From Clostridiales bacterium (GTDB lineage Bacteria; Bacillota; Clostridia; Peptostreptococcales; Anaerovoracaceae): 39,489 nucleotides of DNA. Shown piece by piece: positions 17,328-26,297 of the stretch. The notes beneath the pieces are model-generated. The model was not told the origin of the DNA and ran no database searches. It saw nothing but the letters and a program-made list of their open reading frames with translations. The translations under genes and the position numbers were made by a program. Location: the NCBI GenBank assembly GCA_015258265.1, contig JABZIP010000011.1, forward strand, positions 1 to 39,489, in the 5' to 3' direction. Every line of letters starts with the position of its first letter. Position 1 is the stretch's first letter.

Positions 17328-17364
17328 ATTGACTCCTTTCGACTCAATCAAGTCAAACTATTTT

Positions 17365-18585
17365 TTATTTATTTGCAGTCTCAACTTTGGAAAGAAGCAT
17401 AGGCGCTAATAGGTTCGCAAGTATCAACGCAGTAATACCTGCTGTTAATTTACCTACTATAACAGGGAATATCATCTCGCTGTTAACTCCTGCTGTAAAT
17501 CCGAGGTGATCTCCGAACACGAACGCTGCGGATACCGCAAACGCTACATTCAAAAGTTTTCCCTTCGGATTCATCTCTCCCATAATGTTAAACATTGCTA
17601 TATTGTTCGCCAAGTTCGCTATAAGACCTGCAGAACCCTGCTCGTTCATGCCGAGCATATTTCCGATTTTTTCTAGCGGTCCGCCAAATGTTTGTGTTAT
17701 CCACTTAACCATTGGGAATGCACCGATTAACACTATTGCAATCTGTCCGCATACCAAAAGTCCGGATTCAAGCGGAATCACTCCGTCGGCATCAGGTTCT
17801 ACCATTATGTTCATAAGAGGGAATTTGATACCTGTCTGATATTCAAATACTGCAACTGCTGTAAAGAATGTAATTACAACCGTAACGCCTGTACCGAATT
17901 TGTTAAATCCGTTAATCATCTGCTGAGGTGCAAACCACAAGCCTGCAACTATAAGTCCTGCGATGATTATAACCGGAATCAAGTTTATAAGTATAGTCAT
18001 AATACTTATCTTGTACGGAGTCATATTCATCACAAGTCCGCCAACTATACATCCGATAGGTACTGTTATCAGACCTGCAAGTATACCTGCTCCCAAATAG
18101 CTTCTGTCTTCCTTTTTAATAATGCTCAAAGCAACCGGAATTGTGAAAACTATTGTAGGTCCCATCATAGTTCCCAAAATAAGTCCTGAAAAATTACCGA
18201 TGCTCTCGTCAGATGCCAGCTGCATTGCAAGCGGATATCCGCCCATATCGCACGCAAGAAGCGTAGTTGCAAACATAGATGCGTCTGCCCCTACCAACTG
18301 GTAAATCGGAACAATTATAGGCTTTAGAATTATAGCAAGCACAGGTGCTGCTGCAACAACTCCCGCCATCGCTATAGCCAAAGGTCCCATCGCATTGAAT
18401 CCTTCTTCAAACTGCTCGCCGTAACCGAGTTTATTTCCTCTAATTTTATCAATTGCTCCTACGATCATGAAAATCATCATAACCATAATTATAACCTTGT
18501 TTACCGATATATTTCCAACCCAGTCAGCCACGCTGCTCGTAAATACTGCGGTGTTTGTGAGGTTATCCATCAATTCACTAAACAT
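17365..18585 (-). CDS. eutH: Ethanolamine permease EutH
   Basis: Polytopic carrier that brings ethanolamine into the cell, mainly at low pH or low concentration. The 406-residue protein has about 10-11 helices and family motifs such as IVGAIDKIRGNKLGYGEQFEEG, LLACDMGGYPLAMQLA and GLIANLANNIAMFN. I chose the ATG at 18585, with AAAGGG 8 nt upstream; the outer GTG at 18594 sits inside the SD spacing. A 70-bp gap separates it from the eut_hyp gene and contains only a weak 5-bp hairpin. Confidence 0.95.
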   Translation of the reverse strand: MFSELMDNLTNTAVFTSSVADWVGNISVNKVIIMVMMIFMIVGAIDKIRGNKLGYGEQFEEGFNAMGPLAIAMAGVVAAAPVLAIILKPIIVPIYQLVGADASMFATTLLACDMGGYPLAMQLASDESIGNFSGLILGTMMGPTIVFTIPVALSIIKKEDRSYLGAGILAGLITVPIGCIVGGLVMNMTPYKISIMTILINLIPVIIIAGLIVAGLWFAPQQMINGFNKFGTGVTVVITFFTAVAVFEYQTGIKFPLMNIMVEPDADGVIPLESGLLVCGQIAIVLIGAFPMVKWITQTFGGPLEKIGNMLGMNEQGSAGLIANLANNIAMFNIMGEMNPKGKLLNVAFAVSAAFVFGDHLGFTAGVNSEMIFPVIVGKLTAGITALILANLLAPMLLSKVETANK

Positions 18586-18664
18586 TCTTTTCACCCTTTC
18601 TCATTAAAAGATAATTCCTTAGATTTATCTAAAATTTCGACATCGGTAGCATTCTGTCCCCAGA

Positions 18665-19348
18665 CTATAGCCTTAGCAAATTAAGCCCGTGCTTTTTAAT
18701 TCGCTCCATAGCTATATCTGTTATGATGCTCGTTTTTGCTATTCTGATTTCACCTACGCCCGCATCTATTACAGACAACACATCTTTGTCCGTAATAAAT
18801 TTCTTATGCAACACATCTGCATCAAAACCGTCCGGCATTACCGACCTTCGCCCTACTTTTATCAGTTCAGTCGCTATGTCATTTAGCGGTTTCATTTCGA
18901 CCTTCCACTGCTTCAAAACATTAAGTTTTTGCGTCAAAAGTCCGCGAAGTAATGTCGGCATCGTCTTTTCGTAACGCTTAAATTCTACTTCTTCAAATGG
19001 AAGCAAAATTTTCTTTCCTGCCATTATTGCCCGTCCGATAAGCGCCAAATACGACGACTCGAATTCACCTTTGGTCAGCTTTGACAAGCTGCCATTATCC
19101 AAATTCGTAATCACAATACTTGAATAATCTGCAAGCTCTATCTCGTTTTGATATTCGCCAGAACAGTGAACCTCAAAATTCTTACCGAATACATCTCGAT
19201 AATCGCATGCAATTTCTTTCGTACACTCAGGATTCGTTATTACCAGAAGTTTGGGCAGCGTAGACATATTTTCGTGCTGATTTTCTCTTTCTGCAATTTT
19301 TATTAAAACTCGCCTCAAAATCTCATCAATCAGCTCATCTTTTGACAT
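18665..19348 (-). CDS. Firmicutes Eut hypothetical protein (eut_hyp / PduM-like)
   Basis: A 227-residue protein of the type always seen in Firmicutes eut loci, to my knowledge the TIGR02536 'eut_hyp' group, related in form to PduM. Residues 1-18 (MSKDELIDEILRRVLIKI) form an encapsulation-like helix; then KLLVITNPECTKEI starts a Rossmann/flavoprotein-like alpha-beta domain. It ends TDIAMERIKKHGLNLLRL. No catalytic motif is evident. The ATG at 19348 has a strong AAAGGAGG; an upstream TTG lies before that SD and is rejected. The biochemical role is unknown; a structural or assembly role is the usual guess. Confidence 0.85.
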   Translation of the reverse strand: MSKDELIDEILRRVLIKIAERENQHENMSTLPKLLVITNPECTKEIACDYRDVFGKNFEVHCSGEYQNEIELADYSSIVITNLDNGSLSKLTKGEFESSYLALIGRAIMAGKKILLPFEEVEFKRYEKTMPTLLRGLLTQKLNVLKQWKVEMKPLNDIATELIKVGRRSVMPDGFDADVLHKKFITDKDVLSVIDAGVGEIRIAKTSIITDIAMERIKKHGLNLLRL

Positions 19349-19365
19349 ATCTGCCTCCTTTCTTC

Positions 19366-20160
19366 TCAAGCCTTGTTGTACTCACCTGCCAAATACTTGC
19401 ACATCATAATGTGCAGTGCACTCGAAAGCCTATTCAATTCTTCGATAATATCAGTTCTCGTTAATTTTCTGTTTTCCTTGAACGCATCAACCGCCAAAAC
19501 CTCCGCTTCGCGTACGGAAGCTCTAATTAAATTCAGCAAAGAATAAGAAAGCCCCATGCTGTAATTTGGAAGAAGCAATTGCTTTATATTGTAGTATTTC
19601 ATCGGATTGTGCGATCTCTCACGAAGCTCATCGTGCGTCAACCCTAGAATATTACCACTTTTGAGTTCCTCGTCCATCACTTCGCATCTCATGAGTCTTC
19701 CGAGAGCGGCAAGAATATCATCAAGATCGGCTAAAAGTTCTTTGTTGTTTTCATTTGCAGCTATCACGCATTGTGCGTTTACAACTTCCGCTTCAAGCCT
19801 GTCGAGCTTGCCTCTATATTTTATTCTCGGATGATTCTTGTCTACGAGCATATTGCCGTGCAGCTGCGTCATGTACTCAGGTTTTGACGCATAGCTTGCG
19901 CCGGTTTCGTAGTCGATATATTTCGATGATTGCTGCGCAGCCACCTCGTTCTTAAAAGTTTCTTGCACTTTTTCTTCCATAATTCTTTGCTTCTTTTCTT
20001 CGTTTGCTGCTCGATTTTTTTCAAAATCTATTGCAACTTGCAATCCTTGCAAATATTCTCTGGCGGCAGGAGATAGTATTTTGCCCTCCGGTATATAATA
20101 AACCTCAGGCTGCGTAGCTTTAAGTTCAGCTCTTACAATGGCTTCTGTTATTACTTTCAA
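19366..20160 (-). CDS. eutT: Corrinoid adenosyltransferase EutT
   Basis: Makes adenosylcobalamin from cobalamin and ATP for EutBC. The 264-residue protein has a EutQ/EutT N-terminal domain (VITEAIVRAEL and SPAAREYLQG), a charged linker, then the four-helix ATP:cobalamin transferase part beginning KPEYMTQLHGNMLVDKNHPR and containing GRLMRCEVMDEE. The HX11CCX2C metal motif of Salmonella EutT is not present; the only Cys residues are scattered. The start is TTG behind AGGAGGT with 7-nt spacing. It lies 30 bp after the second eutM gene. Confidence 0.92.
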   Translation of the reverse strand: MKVITEAIVRAELKATQPEVYYIPEGKILSPAAREYLQGLQVAIDFEKNRAANEEKKQRIMEEKVQETFKNEVAAQQSSKYIDYETGASYASKPEYMTQLHGNMLVDKNHPRIKYRGKLDRLEAEVVNAQCVIAANENNKELLADLDDILAALGRLMRCEVMDEELKSGNILGLTHDELRERSHNPMKYYNIKQLLLPNYSMGLSYSLLNLIRASVREAEVLAVDAFKENRKLTRTDIIEELNRLSSALHIMMCKYLAGEYNKA

Positions 20161-20190
20161 CTAACGCACCTCCTTTTTCATTAGTAAGAA

Positions 20191-20481
20191 TTATTCTTGG
20201 TTTGCACCGTTTGGCAAAATCATTTCAACTTCGCTGTGCGGTCTTGGAATTACATGAATCGAAATCAATTCTCCGACTCTTTCAGCAGCTGCCGCACCTG
20301 CGTCCACTGCCGCCTTTACAGCTCCAACATCACCTCTTACCATTACAGTTACAAGTCCGCCGCCTACATGTACTTTACCGATTAGCGAAACATTCGCAGC
20401 CTTTACCATAGCATCTGCAGCTTCTATTGAAGCTACAAGGCCTTTTGTTTCTATCATTCCTAATGCTTGTAAATTTGCCAT
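20191..20481 (-). CDS. eutM: BMC hexameric shell protein EutM, second copy
   Basis: Main facet hexamer of the shell. The 96-residue protein is one BMC domain: QALGMIETKGLVASIEAADA, KVHVGGGLVTVMVRGDVGAV with a Gly-rich pore loop, and a tail PRPHSEVEMILPNGANQE. It is nearly identical to the protein at 21083-21358 and differs mostly in the last residues. AAAGGAG precedes the ATG. The two copies flank the EutK-like gene, pointing to a local duplication. Confidence 0.95.
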   Translation of the reverse strand: MANLQALGMIETKGLVASIEAADAMVKAANVSLIGKVHVGGGLVTVMVRGDVGAVKAAVDAGAAAAERVGELISIHVIPRPHSEVEMILPNGANQE

Positions 20482-20499
20482 TTTATTTCTCCTTTTTAA

Positions 20500-21045
20500 T
20501 TACTTTTCATTTTTGAATGCTTTGATTAGCTCTTTTTTCTTTGCAAATTTGATTTTTCCCTTAGGTATTGAGAACCCTTCCGTTCTTAATGCCAAAGATC
20601 TAAGCTGACTCACCGTCATTTTTTCGTAGTCCGCCGCTTCTGTTTTTGCAGGAACAGTCGGTTTTACCTCAGCCTTTGGAGCTTTTTCAACCAAGTTCTC
20701 TTGCGGCTTTTGTGTAGGTTCTACTTTCTCTACCGCTTTAATCTTCGGTGGCTCCGGTGTTTTAGGATTTGTAGGGATTTCCATATTGAGCATTGCACGA
20801 ACGCTGCTATCAGGTCTAGGGATGACATGTACCGAGCGAAGCTCTCCTACCCTTTCAGCAGCAGCGGCAGCGGCATCTATAGCCGCCTTAACCGCCCCTA
20901 CATCACCTTCTACAAATACCGAGGTTAATCCCCCACCAACTTTCACCATATTTACAAGAGAAACATTTGCAGCCTTCAAAGCAGCATCAAGTCCTTCTAC
21001 TGCACCCACTCTTCCGTAGACTTCTATCATTCCTAAAGCTAACAT
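20500..21045 (-). CDS. EutK-like BMC protein with C-terminal SAP/HeH-like domain
   Basis: A 181-residue shell protein: an N-terminal BMC domain (about 1-90) with KVGGGLTSVFVEGDVGAV, a flexible Pro/Lys/Glu-rich linker (about 95-142) and a small C-terminal domain, MTVSQLRSLALRTEG then IKFAKKKELIKAF. That last part looks like a SAP/HeH/Rho-N helix-extended-loop-helix, a fold that often binds nucleic acid. Enterobacterial EutK has a different (winged-helix) C-terminal domain in the same place. AAGGAG precedes the ATG. It lies between two eutM copies. The function of the tail is unknown. Confidence 0.85.
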   Translation of the reverse strand: MLALGMIEVYGRVGAVEGLDAALKAANVSLVNMVKVGGGLTSVFVEGDVGAVKAAIDAAAAAAERVGELRSVHVIPRPDSSVRAMLNMEIPTNPKTPEPPKIKAVEKVEPTQKPQENLVEKAPKAEVKPTVPAKTEAADYEKMTVSQLRSLALRTEGFSIPKGKIKFAKKKELIKAFKNEK

Positions 21046-21082
21046 AAATTTCTCCTTCTTCTTTTTCTTAGCGTTCTATAAA

Positions 21083-21358
21083 CTAGATGCTAGGTAAAAT
21101 CATCTCTACATCTGAATGCGGTCTTGGAATTACATGAACCGAGATAAGTTCGCCAACTCTTTCAGCAGCCGCTGCACCTGCATCTACCGCCGCTTTTACA
21201 GCTCCAACATCTCCTCTTACCATTACAGTTACAAGTCCGCCTCCTACAAGTACCTTTCCTATAAGTGTAACATTAGCGGCTTTTACCATAGCATCCGCAG
21301 CTTCTATAGAGCCTACAAGACCTTTTGTTTCTATCATTCCTAATGCTTGTAAATTCAT
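21083..21358 (-). CDS. eutM: BMC hexameric shell protein EutM, first copy
   Basis: A 91-residue BMC hexamer protein with KVLVGGGLVTVMVRGDVGAV (pore loop GGG) and a C-terminus PRPHSDVEMILPSI. AGGAGG lies before the ATG. It follows eutL by 19 nt. It is almost identical to the copy at 20191-20481, including at the DNA level near both gene ends. Confidence 0.95.
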   Translation of the reverse strand: MNLQALGMIETKGLVGSIEAADAMVKAANVTLIGKVLVGGGLVTVMVRGDVGAVKAAVDAGAAAAERVGELISVHVIPRPHSDVEMILPSI

Positions 21359-21377
21359 CTTCTCTTCCTCCTATATA

Positions 21378-22031
21378 TTAGTATATTACCGGATTTTCAG
21401 CTACAAACTCTACCGCTGCCGCAAAAGCGTCGCAAGCTGATTTGCAAGCCGACTGGCTTCCTGTCAGCAACGCTCCTCCAAAGTTGGTTTCCGATGGTGG
21501 TGCATAAAGTACGCACAACTTAACATCAGCAGCCTTGAGTGCAGCATCCACAGCGTACATTGCTTCGAGCGGCGGTGCTATCAAATAAGCCAGAGCTTCG
21601 CCTTCTTCTATACCTGCTCCCTTTGAAAGGTAAGAACCCGTTCTTGAGATGCAGTGTGCAAAATAACAAATAGAATCCTCATCGTTTGCAGAAATGAAAT
21701 GCGCTTCATTTTCGATGTAGTCGATAGCCGCATCAAGACCGCTCTTTACTTCTGCAGGATTCGGTCCTGCAAGAATTCCGATGATTTCTCCTGCCAATGC
21801 GGTATTTGCATTTGCAGCGCCGGCATAGCAGCTCTTTGCATATACAACTACAACATCGGCTTTCTTTGTAGCTTCATCAAGTGCTGTATAAGTTACATCA
21901 TCTGAATCTGCCGTAATCAATGCCAGGGACTTATAGTCCGCCGGAATGTCTAAATCTTTCAGCATCTCAGGGCTTGCATTTGGTATGATTTTTGCTGCAA
22001 GGACATTTGCTTTTAATGGATCTCTCTTCAT
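21378..22031 (-). CDS. eutL: Tandem-BMC trimeric shell protein EutL
   Basis: Trimer with a gated large pore, thought to pass bigger cofactors. The 217-residue protein is the usual EutL length, with two permuted BMC domains and motifs such as LKANVLAAKIIPNASPEML, VVVYAKSCYAGAANANTALA and GGALLTGSQSACKSACDAF. AAGGAGG precedes the ATG. It follows eutC by 11 nt. Confidence 0.95.
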   Translation of the reverse strand: MKRDPLKANVLAAKIIPNASPEMLKDLDIPADYKSLALITADSDDVTYTALDEATKKADVVVVYAKSCYAGAANANTALAGEIIGILAGPNPAEVKSGLDAAIDYIENEAHFISANDEDSICYFAHCISRTGSYLSKGAGIEEGEALAYLIAPPLEAMYAVDAALKAADVKLCVLYAPPSETNFGGALLTGSQSACKSACDAFAAAVEFVAENPVIY

Positions 22032-22042
22032 TTTATTCCTCC

Positions 22043-22945
22043 TTATAATTTCAAATCTGTTCCACTTGCTTTTTTCTCTAACATTATTTTGATAACTTCC
22101 GCTATATGCGCTCCTGCTTCCGCCGGTATCGTTCCTGCAGAGTGTATGTTGGAAACTACGGTTCTTCTAGCTTCCGGCATACCTATCGTAGCCTTGTATG
22201 CGATGTATGCGGACATAGATGTTGCCGTTATCAAACCCGGTCTTTCACCTATAAGTACACACGTTACATCAGCTCCCGTAAGTTCGCTTACCTCGTCCAT
22301 AGCACCGACTCTTCCGTACTTTAGAAAGAAAGGTGTTCCTACCTTGATACCGCTGCTCTTGAGTCCTTGAATCAATCCCGAAAGTACGTCTTCCGTATTG
22401 GCTGCAACCGCCGCCGAGCTTAATCCGTCAGATACGAAAATCTGGACTGTAGGTCTGTCATTGCACTTTTCCTTGATCGTTTGAACAGCCTCCTCCGAAA
22501 GTCTTCTGCCAAGGTCCGGTCTTGTCAAATATTCGTCCTTGCTTGAGCATCTGCTCTGCACCGTAAATAGTCCCATCCTATCGACAAAATCCTGATCCAC
22601 ATCCGAGAATACAGCATCCTGTGCCGCCGAGTGCGCAGCTCTAAACATAATTTGCGGAAGAGTCTTGTATCTTGCTCCCGCCTTGCCTATTCCCAGTCTG
22701 CAAGGTGCAAACTGCTTAAGCTCCATGAACCCTTCTTTGTTCACAGGGTTCTCAACTAAATATAATTTCTTTACATCTATCTTGGTAATATCGTCCAAAC
22801 AGCCGTCTTCAACAACTGATGCTCCGCACGAAGCCTTTTCGCATTTTCCGTCAGAAGAACTTACTGCTGCCGCTTTATCGCTTGTAGATACATTCATCTC
22901 TGCGAGTACTTCCTCAATTATAGATTTCAATTCTTTTGCATCCAT
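22043..22945 (-). CDS. eutC: Ethanolamine ammonia-lyase small subunit
   Basis: Partner of EutB; together they use adenosylcobalamin to turn ethanolamine into acetaldehyde and ammonia. Of 300 residues, the N-terminal 20 (MDAKELKSIIEEVLAEMNVS) form the targeting helix, then a variable linker, then the core RLGIGKAGARYKTLPQ, FVSDGLSSAAVAANTEDVL and IGERPGLITATSMSAYIAY. AGAGGGA precedes the ATG. It follows eutB by 30 nt. Confidence 0.97.
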   Translation of the reverse strand: MDAKELKSIIEEVLAEMNVSTSDKAAAVSSSDGKCEKASCGASVVEDGCLDDITKIDVKKLYLVENPVNKEGFMELKQFAPCRLGIGKAGARYKTLPQIMFRAAHSAAQDAVFSDVDQDFVDRMGLFTVQSRCSSKDEYLTRPDLGRRLSEEAVQTIKEKCNDRPTVQIFVSDGLSSAAVAANTEDVLSGLIQGLKSSGIKVGTPFFLKYGRVGAMDEVSELTGADVTCVLIGERPGLITATSMSAYIAYKATIGMPEARRTVVSNIHSAGTIPAEAGAHIAEVIKIMLEKKASGTDLKL

Positions 22946-22975
22946 GAGCTTCCCTCTCCTTTTCCTAAATATTTT

Positions 22976-24349
22976 TTAGTTTTTTCTAAGAAATATAGAA
23001 CCGTCTCCTGCAAGCGGTGTCAATTTTCCATCTTTAGAAATACCCATCTTTTCGAGCCATTGATCGAATTCTGCTATAGGCCTTAAGCCAAATACTTCTC
23101 TAAGAGCTGCTGCTTCGTGGAAGCCTGTGCACTGATACATCAGCATACAGTCATCTCCCTCAGGAACTCCCATTATGTAGTTGCATCCTGCTGCTACAAG
23201 AAGCGTTGCAAGGTTTTCTATATCGTTTTGGTCAGTCTTCATGTGATTTGTATAGCAAGCATCGCATCCCATTGAAATTCCGGTGAGTTTACCCATGAAA
23301 TGGTCTTCAAGTCCCGCTCTTGTTACCTGCTTGGAATCGTACAGGTATTCCGGTCCTATGAAGCCTACAACCGTATTTACAAGGAACGGACTGTATCTCT
23401 TAGCAAAGCCGTAGCATCTTGCTTCCATTGTCAGCTGGTCCCATCCGTTATGTGCTTCAGACGAAAGCTCCGAACCTTGTCCTGTTTCAAAGTACATAAC
23501 ATTAGGTCCCGTTGCTTTTCCGTAGTGTAATGCATAATCGTGCGCTTCTTGTATCATCTCGGCAGTAATACCGAACGCTTCGTTACCTTTTTGTGAGCCT
23601 GCGATCGACTGGAACACAAGGTCTATCGGTGCTCCCATCTTCTTCGCAGCTTCTATCTGAGTTGTTACATGGGCAAGTACGCAAATCTGTGTAGGAATTT
23701 CCCACTTATCTCTAAATTCATCAAACTGTTTCAGTAGTCTTGTAACACTTTCAACCGAGTCGTCAACCGGATTCAGACCCAGTACGGCATCGCCACAGCC
23801 AAGGCTTAGACCTTCCATAGTGGAAGCGAGTATTCCCTTCGGATCGTCCACTGTATTGTTTGGCTGAAGCCTCGATGAGAATGTCCCTCTCTTACCTATA
23901 GTTGTATTGCAATGTGCTGTAATTTCTATCTTTTTTGCTCCATAGATAAGGTCGAGATTGCTCATCAGCTTCGTAACACCGGATACGATTTCGCTTGTGA
24001 TACCTCTCGAAGCTCTTTTTATCATATCTCCGGATGTTTCGATATCAAGAAGCCACTCTCTAAATTCAGATACCGTTTTGTTCTTGTGCTCGTTGAAAAT
24101 CACTTCGTTTACATCGTCTTGAATAATTCTTGTAACTTCGTCCTCTTCGTAAGGCACTGCCGGATTGTTTCGAAGATCGTTCAATGTCAAGTTTGCAAGA
24201 ACTTCTTTTGCCGCAATCCTTTCTTCAGCCGATTCGGCACCTATGCCTGCCAAAGTATCGCCGGACTTTTCTTCGTTGGCTTTCGCCATTACTTCACGAA
24301 CCGATTTGAATTCGTAAGTGTGGTCAAACAACTTTGTCTTTAAAATCAT
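22976..24349 (-). CDS. eutB: Ethanolamine ammonia-lyase large subunit
   Basis: Catalytic TIM-barrel subunit that binds substrate and the adenosyl group of coenzyme B12. The 457 residues match the family length. Signature parts are HCNTTIGKRGTFSSRLQPNN, the substrate-site Glu in MYFETGQGSELSSEAH, and GCDACYTNHMKTDQNDIENL near the C-terminus. GAGGTG lies 6 nt before the ATG. It is between eutA and eutC. Confidence 0.98.
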   Translation of the reverse strand: MILKTKLFDHTYEFKSVREVMAKANEEKSGDTLAGIGAESAEERIAAKEVLANLTLNDLRNNPAVPYEEDEVTRIIQDDVNEVIFNEHKNKTVSEFREWLLDIETSGDMIKRASRGITSEIVSGVTKLMSNLDLIYGAKKIEITAHCNTTIGKRGTFSSRLQPNNTVDDPKGILASTMEGLSLGCGDAVLGLNPVDDSVESVTRLLKQFDEFRDKWEIPTQICVLAHVTTQIEAAKKMGAPIDLVFQSIAGSQKGNEAFGITAEMIQEAHDYALHYGKATGPNVMYFETGQGSELSSEAHNGWDQLTMEARCYGFAKRYSPFLVNTVVGFIGPEYLYDSKQVTRAGLEDHFMGKLTGISMGCDACYTNHMKTDQNDIENLATLLVAAGCNYIMGVPEGDDCMLMYQCTGFHEAAALREVFGLRPIAEFDQWLEKMGISKDGKLTPLAGDGSIFLRKN

Positions 24350-24385
24350 TTCTTCACCTCTCGCTTTCTTTTCATTCCATAATAT

Positions 24386-25816
24386 TTAGCGATTAAATAT
24401 TAGCGTTTTGATAACGACCGGAACTACTCTTCCATTGGCTACCGGTTCACCGATGTCAATGTAATCCCCGTCTTTGACAAAAATACTGTCAATACAAATC
24501 ACTTTTCTGTCAAGACCCAGTAAAACCTGAATTGCATTGCCAAGCACCTTGCCAATATCTACCTCGCATACAACTACTACAGGAACATTAGGTTTGCTGT
24601 AATCTTTTAGCCCTCCTATAATAGCTTGTGCCAATTTTTGTACCGCCTTAAAGGACGTGTACTGTGCTCCGTTTATCGCAATCGCTACGCAGTCATCCGC
24701 ACCGGAGCCGGTAAAAATATTTATTTTCTCTGAAAGCCTTTCTGAAAACTTATCCAAATTTTCTTCATCTTCCAAAGACATCTTGACTACAGGAATATTT
24801 TTTAACGGAAGAACTTGCGCATCATATCTGATTGTACTTCCGCTAACTTCAGTTGTGTGCGTTCCCGCACCCACTACCGTAGCTCTAATTGTTTCTACGG
24901 AATGGTATCTCTTTGCACCTGCAAAATAATTGCTTTCGTTAATCTTTCTGCCAAGCACGGGACCTATGTCGTTATACCTGAATTCATCTGCAGAGCTCGG
25001 ATTGTATATTATGTCTGCGACTCCGCCCGAAAACATTATACCGTCAATTTTGATATCCTCCGAAAGAGCCTTGCCGTCGTTTGTATAAAGAAAAGCGTGA
25101 AATTCATCCTTCGGAATCAGTCCCACAGCCATAGCAAGCTGTTTTGCCATTATATCGGAGAGCTTTTCGATGTCCTGCTTGTTCACCGAATCTCCTACCT
25201 TTATGTTTATGCCATGCTTTGCGGCAAGTTCGGAAATCTTTGTATATATATAAGAAATCCTGCCGTTTTCGACTTTGACAAGCCTTCCTCCTATATCCAG
25301 ACACGATGTTGCAAGTAAATTGCCTTTTTTGAATACGGCTATATTGCTTGTTCCTCCGCCGATGTCTATGTTGGCTATTACATTTGAATCTTCCGCTGAC
25401 ATAAAATCCGCTCCCGCTCCACGAGCGGACAAAACGGATTCTAAATCGGGACCTGCCGTAGCTACTACGAAATCTCCCGCCATATCGCTCAGTGCAGACA
25501 GCACTTCGTTGGCATTATCCTTTCTCGCCGTTTCTCCTGTAATAATTACCGCTCCCGTATGCAAGTCTTTGGGATTCATATTAGCTTTTCGATATTCTCC
25601 TGCGACTATCGCCTTTACCTTTTCTGCGTCTATATTGGAAACGCTGTCCAAAGGAGTAAAGTATATATCGCTTCTATATACAACCTCGGTATTCACGATA
25701 GATATTCGCGGCACCGTATAGCTTGTAGCCATATTTTCAATCGTCAGCTTACTGAATATAAGCTGCGTGGTAGATGTTCCTATATCAATGCCGACGCTAT
25801 TTATTATTTCTTTCAT
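24386..25816 (-). CDS. eutA: Ethanolamine ammonia-lyase reactivating factor EutA
   Basis: ATP-dependent chaperone that swaps damaged cobalamin out of EutBC. It has the actin-like ATPase fold: GIDIGTSTTQLIFSKL (phosphate 1), NIDIGGGTSNIAVF (phosphate 2) and GIMFSGGVADIIY. The ATG at 25816 (476 aa) has CAGGGAG at a good distance; the longer GTG reading would overlap the eutP end and lacks an SD. It sits directly before eutB. Confidence 0.95.
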   Translation of the reverse strand: MKEIINSVGIDIGTSTTQLIFSKLTIENMATSYTVPRISIVNTEVVYRSDIYFTPLDSVSNIDAEKVKAIVAGEYRKANMNPKDLHTGAVIITGETARKDNANEVLSALSDMAGDFVVATAGPDLESVLSARGAGADFMSAEDSNVIANIDIGGGTSNIAVFKKGNLLATSCLDIGGRLVKVENGRISYIYTKISELAAKHGINIKVGDSVNKQDIEKLSDIMAKQLAMAVGLIPKDEFHAFLYTNDGKALSEDIKIDGIMFSGGVADIIYNPSSADEFRYNDIGPVLGRKINESNYFAGAKRYHSVETIRATVVGAGTHTTEVSGSTIRYDAQVLPLKNIPVVKMSLEDEENLDKFSERLSEKINIFTGSGADDCVAIAINGAQYTSFKAVQKLAQAIIGGLKDYSKPNVPVVVVCEVDIGKVLGNAIQVLLGLDRKVICIDSIFVKDGDYIDIGEPVANGRVVPVVIKTLIFNR

Positions 25817-25839
25817 TTCGACTCCCTGATTTAAAAATC

Positions 25840-26274
25840 TCACTCGTTCAAGTACTTAATCAGCTCTTTGATTCCTTTATTTTTGTAGCAGCTCACTTTG
25901 AATATTCTCTCTGCACCCGCCATTTTAAGACATTCTTCCGCTTCGTCAATCTGTTCTTTGGTGGCAACATCAATTTTCGTAACTATACCTATCGCAGGTT
26001 TTGCAAACGAACCTGCATAACACGGTGAGAACATTCGCTTGTCGTCAATTGCCGATTGCACAAATCCCAAAACATCCGCTTCTGCCGAGGTAATCATAAG
26101 CGCACCTCTAAAATAATTGAGTTCCAGATATTCGCCCGGTGTATCAATTATGCTGTCCCCCCTAAGTTCAACCGCCTGCGTTTTTTGATATATCTGATCT
26201 TCGCCCAAGATTCGCTGGCTGAGTGTTGTTTTGCCACATCCTATATTTCCTATAAAAATTATCTTCTTCTTCAA
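25840..26274 (-). CDS. eutP: EutP P-loop GTPase-like protein
   Basis: Small Ras-like P-loop protein of Eut loci, reported in Salmonella to act as an acetate kinase. Visible motifs are Walker A GNIGCGKT, G3 DTPGEYLE and G4 TKID. Length is 144 residues from the TTG at 26274, which has a strong AAAGGAGG 4 nt upstream. An ATG six codons earlier (26292) has no SD of its own, so I prefer the TTG. It overlaps no neighbour; eutS ends 23 bp before it. Confidence 0.92.
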   Translation of the reverse strand: MKKKIIFIGNIGCGKTTLSQRILGEDQIYQKTQAVELRGDSIIDTPGEYLELNYFRGALMITSAEADVLGFVQSAIDDKRMFSPCYAGSFAKPAIGIVTKIDVATKEQIDEAEECLKMAGAERIFKVSCYKNKGIKELIKYLNE

Positions 26275-26297
26275 GCCGCCTCCTTTGAACATTTGCT

